Below are positions 5,080 through 6,548 of a stretch of DNA of 6,548 bases, piece after piece. The DNA comes from Bacteroidales bacterium GP2 (GTDB lineage: Bacteria; Bacteroidota; Bacteroidia; Bacteroidales; Muribaculaceae). Below the pieces are notes generated by a model. The model worked only from the letters and a program-made list of their open reading frames with translations. It did not search any database and had not been told where the DNA came from. The stretch lies in NCBI GenBank assembly GCA_001701115.1, contig DAAJ01000109.1:1-6548 (forward strand). Reading direction: 5' to 3'. Made by a program: the position numbers and the translations under genes. Within the stretch, counting starts at the first letter, position 1; the number at the start of each line of letters is the position of its first letter.

Positions 5080-6156
5080 ATGCAGCCAGATAAGATTGAC
5101 GAAGTATCAGATACAGCTCTTGACGCACTCTATAACAGTGCGTCCTCTGTCATTGAACAAGCTCGTGAAACTGCTTATCGGCAGATTAACGAAGCGTTAG
5201 TTAGAAGGAACTGGGAGCTCGGCAAACTTATAGCGGAAGAAGAACTAAGTGGTCAGGATAGAGCTACTTACGGAGCTACAATTATAAAAGACCTCTCCAA
5301 ACGCCTTACGGCTAATTATGGAAAAGGGTTTACTAAGACCAACCTCTATAGTTATACTCAATTCTACAAACTCTATCCAGAAATTTTCCACTCATTGAGT
5401 GGAAAATCTTCCAGCCTGTTATCTTGGACACACTACCGTACACTGATTCAGGAGCTTAACAATGATGCACGTGCTTGGTACGAGCAAGAAGCGTTACTCC
5501 AAAACTGGAGTGTACGCACACTCCAACGTAATATAAGTTCGCAATACTTTTACCGGATTGTTGCCTCACAGCGTAAAGACCTTGTGGAGAAAGAGATGCT
5601 CGAGCTGACGGCACCGCTCCAAAATCCTGACCCAACGGAATTTATAAAAAATCCGGTTATAGGAGAATTTTTAGGCTTTACTTCGGATTCTTCTTTCAGA
5701 GAATCGGAACTTGAACAGGCGCTCATTGATAATCTTGAAAAATTCCTCCTCGAGCTTGGCAAAGGCTTTGCTTTCGTGGCGCGTCAACAACATATCCACA
5801 CAGAAAAAGAAGACTACTTCATAGACTTGGTATTCTACAACATATTCCTGAAATGCTACGTTTTGATTGACCTCAAGACATCAAAGATTCGACATCAGGA
5901 TATAGGGCAAATGGATATGTATGTGCGGATGTACGATGAACTGAAGCGCATTGAGGGAGACAATCCAACCATCGGCATTGTGCTATGCGAAGACACCGAT
6001 GAAGATATAGCACGTTACTCAATCCTTCACGACAACGACCATCTGTTTGCGTCAAAATATATGCTTTATATGCCGACACCAGAACAGTTGCGAGCCGAAA
6101 TCGAACGTCAAAAGGCAATCTATTTCCTTAAAGAAAAATCACGTGGTAGTGAATAA
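5080..6156 (+). CDS. DUF1016/YhcG-family PDDEXK nuclease-domain protein
   Basis: This 358-residue protein is a full-length member of the DUF1016 family (E. coli YhcG type), predicted PDDEXK-fold nucleases common in accessory regions, often near restriction systems. The N-terminal helical DUF1016_N domain (about 15-165) shows ARETAYRQINEALVRRNWELGKLIAEEE, GFTKTNLYSYTQFYKLYP and LLSWTHYRTLI. The nuclease domain (about 185-335) has the expected acidic helix (Glu212 region), YFIDLVFYN (Asp249), VLIDLKTSK (Asp264 and Lys266, the D-x-K of the motif) and GQMDMYV (Gln277). The catalytic set thus looks intact. ATG 5080 follows the XRE remnant by 2 bp, and the promoter at 4793-4823 probably drives both. 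Its base composition looks lower in G+C than the metabolic genes to the left, which fits horizontal transfer. A DNA-targeting or defence role is plausible from the family, but no partner gene is present in the window. Confidence 0.87.
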   Translation: MQPDKIDEVSDTALDALYNSASSVIEQARETAYRQINEALVRRNWELGKLIAEEELSGQDRATYGATIIKDLSKRLTANYGKGFTKTNLYSYTQFYKLYPEIFHSLSGKSSSLLSWTHYRTLIQELNNDARAWYEQEALLQNWSVRTLQRNISSQYFYRIVASQRKDLVEKEMLELTAPLQNPDPTEFIKNPVIGEFLGFTSDSSFRESELEQALIDNLEKFLLELGKGFAFVARQQHIHTEKEDYFIDLVFYNIFLKCYVLIDLKTSKIRHQDIGQMDMYVRMYDELKRIEGDNPTIGIVLCEDTDEDIARYSILHDNDHLFASKYMLYMPTPEQLRAEIERQKAIYFLKEKSRGSE

Positions 6157-6200
6157 GGAATATATTCAGAACCGAACATTCAATCAATAAATCCACTTGA

Positions 6201-6434
6201 CGGTATTCCGACAATACCCTCAATTTCAGCTCCGTTGGCGACTTGCCTGACCTCAACTCTCATGCAAGATTCTTTGCAAGCAAAACACAATATATAAAAA
6301 AACTTGAGTATTATTGGGTAACTGGGCGTGATATGTTGCGTCTTAATAAGGGCGCCAAATGGGGTAGCGATTTCCTTGACTCTCTAAATCTTGGCTTTAG
6401 AACTGAATTCCTACGTCTATGTATTAATTCATAG
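6201..6434 (+). pseudogene. Remnant of a second DUF1016-type N-terminal domain
   Basis: The frame is open from 6201 to a TAG at 6432-6434 and has no ATG before the conserved part. Its core, LEYYWVTGRDMLRLNKGAK followed by WGSDFLDSLNLGF (about 6303-6402), matches the DUF1016_N signature YW..GRD....(A/G)KWGS.F...LS.DL. Upstream residues (NFSSVGDL, HARFFASK) are weaker but compatible with the start of such a domain. After RTEF the similarity stops and no GFS..NL block or nuclease domain follows, so the gene is truncated. It lies 44 bp after the intact DUF1016 gene on the same strand and is clearly different in sequence, so it looks like a relic of another family member rather than a fresh duplicate. 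A TTG at 6243 could start a 63-residue peptide, but I do not think it is a real gene. Confidence 0.6.
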
Positions 6435-6540
6435 TGGTTAAGTTGCCGAGGCACTTCCGTCAAATTACGGTTGGGAGGTGGTTAAGGGCAGTAAATTTTT
6501 GGTAAACAGGTTGTGCGAACCACCTAAACACAAGTTAGGC
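6434..6540. repeat. Structured non-coding segment with direct and inverted repeats at the window edge
   Basis: GTGGTTAAG occurs twice, at 6434-6442 and 6478-6486. AGGTGGTT (6476-6483) is inverted perfectly as AACCACCT (6518-6525). A small hairpin CCGT/ACGG lies at 6457-6470, and CCTAA/TTAGG at 6523-6527 and 6535-6539. No protein is readable here. GTGCG at 6513-6517 followed by a small hairpin could be the 5' end of a group II intron, but the sequence ends too soon to judge. Confidence 0.45.
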
Positions 6541-6548
6541 TGTAACCT

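Noticed and set aside
6520..6540. GTTAGGC at 6534-6540 resembles an integron attC core site.
   Set aside because: The matching RYYYAAC partner is not present in the right form (an extra A), and no cassette or integrase arrangement is seen.

Overview
The window looks like a stretch of a Bacteroidales chromosome, probably a gut lineage such as Muribaculaceae; the family-level guess is inference. The signs are a Bacteroides-type tyrosine recombinase tail, A-rich rather than strong Shine-Dalgarno leaders, matches to the Bacteroidetes -7 promoter element (TAnnTTTG), and a DUF1016/YhcG-type PDDEXK nuclease gene. No rRNA, tRNA or CRISPR array is visible.

Layout: (1) 1-424 is the 3' end of an integrase gene broken by an in-frame TGA, marking the edge of an old mobile element. 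(2) 483-2342 is a transcription unit with a palindromic promoter, a hexapeptide-repeat O-acetyltransferase (521-1087), a YqhD-like iron alcohol dehydrogenase (1112-2284), and a clear intrinsic terminator. (3) 2347-4227 begins with a long palindrome over a likely -7 box, then a MarR-family regulator, a FrnE-like DsbA-family thiol oxidoreductase with CPYC and C-terminal CX4C motifs, and a glyoxalase-II-like metallo-beta-lactamase-fold hydrolase. (4) A DUF488/YeaO-like gene (4230-4577) faces this unit, with only 2 bp between the stop codons. (5) 4578-5079 is AT-rich and holds an 18-bp palindrome, a good Bacteroidetes promoter and a decayed XRE-type helix-turn-helix gene. (6) 5080-6156 is an intact DUF1016 PDDEXK nuclease gene. 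(7) 6201-6434 is a remnant of a second DUF1016 N-terminal domain, followed by about 110 bp dense in repeats up to the window edge.

The middle genes fit a small stress module for handling reactive carbonyls and thiols: aldehyde reduction, disulfide chemistry and thioester-type hydrolysis, with a MarR switch that has an N-terminal cysteine. This is inferred from families and order and is not demonstrated. The flanks are accessory DNA in decay, with an integrase fragment on the left and a nuclease gene between two pseudogenes on the right. I do not see a convincing new system. The most checkable novelties are the MarR palindrome, the XRE pseudogene beside an intact nuclease, the second nuclease remnant, and the unexplained structured right edge.
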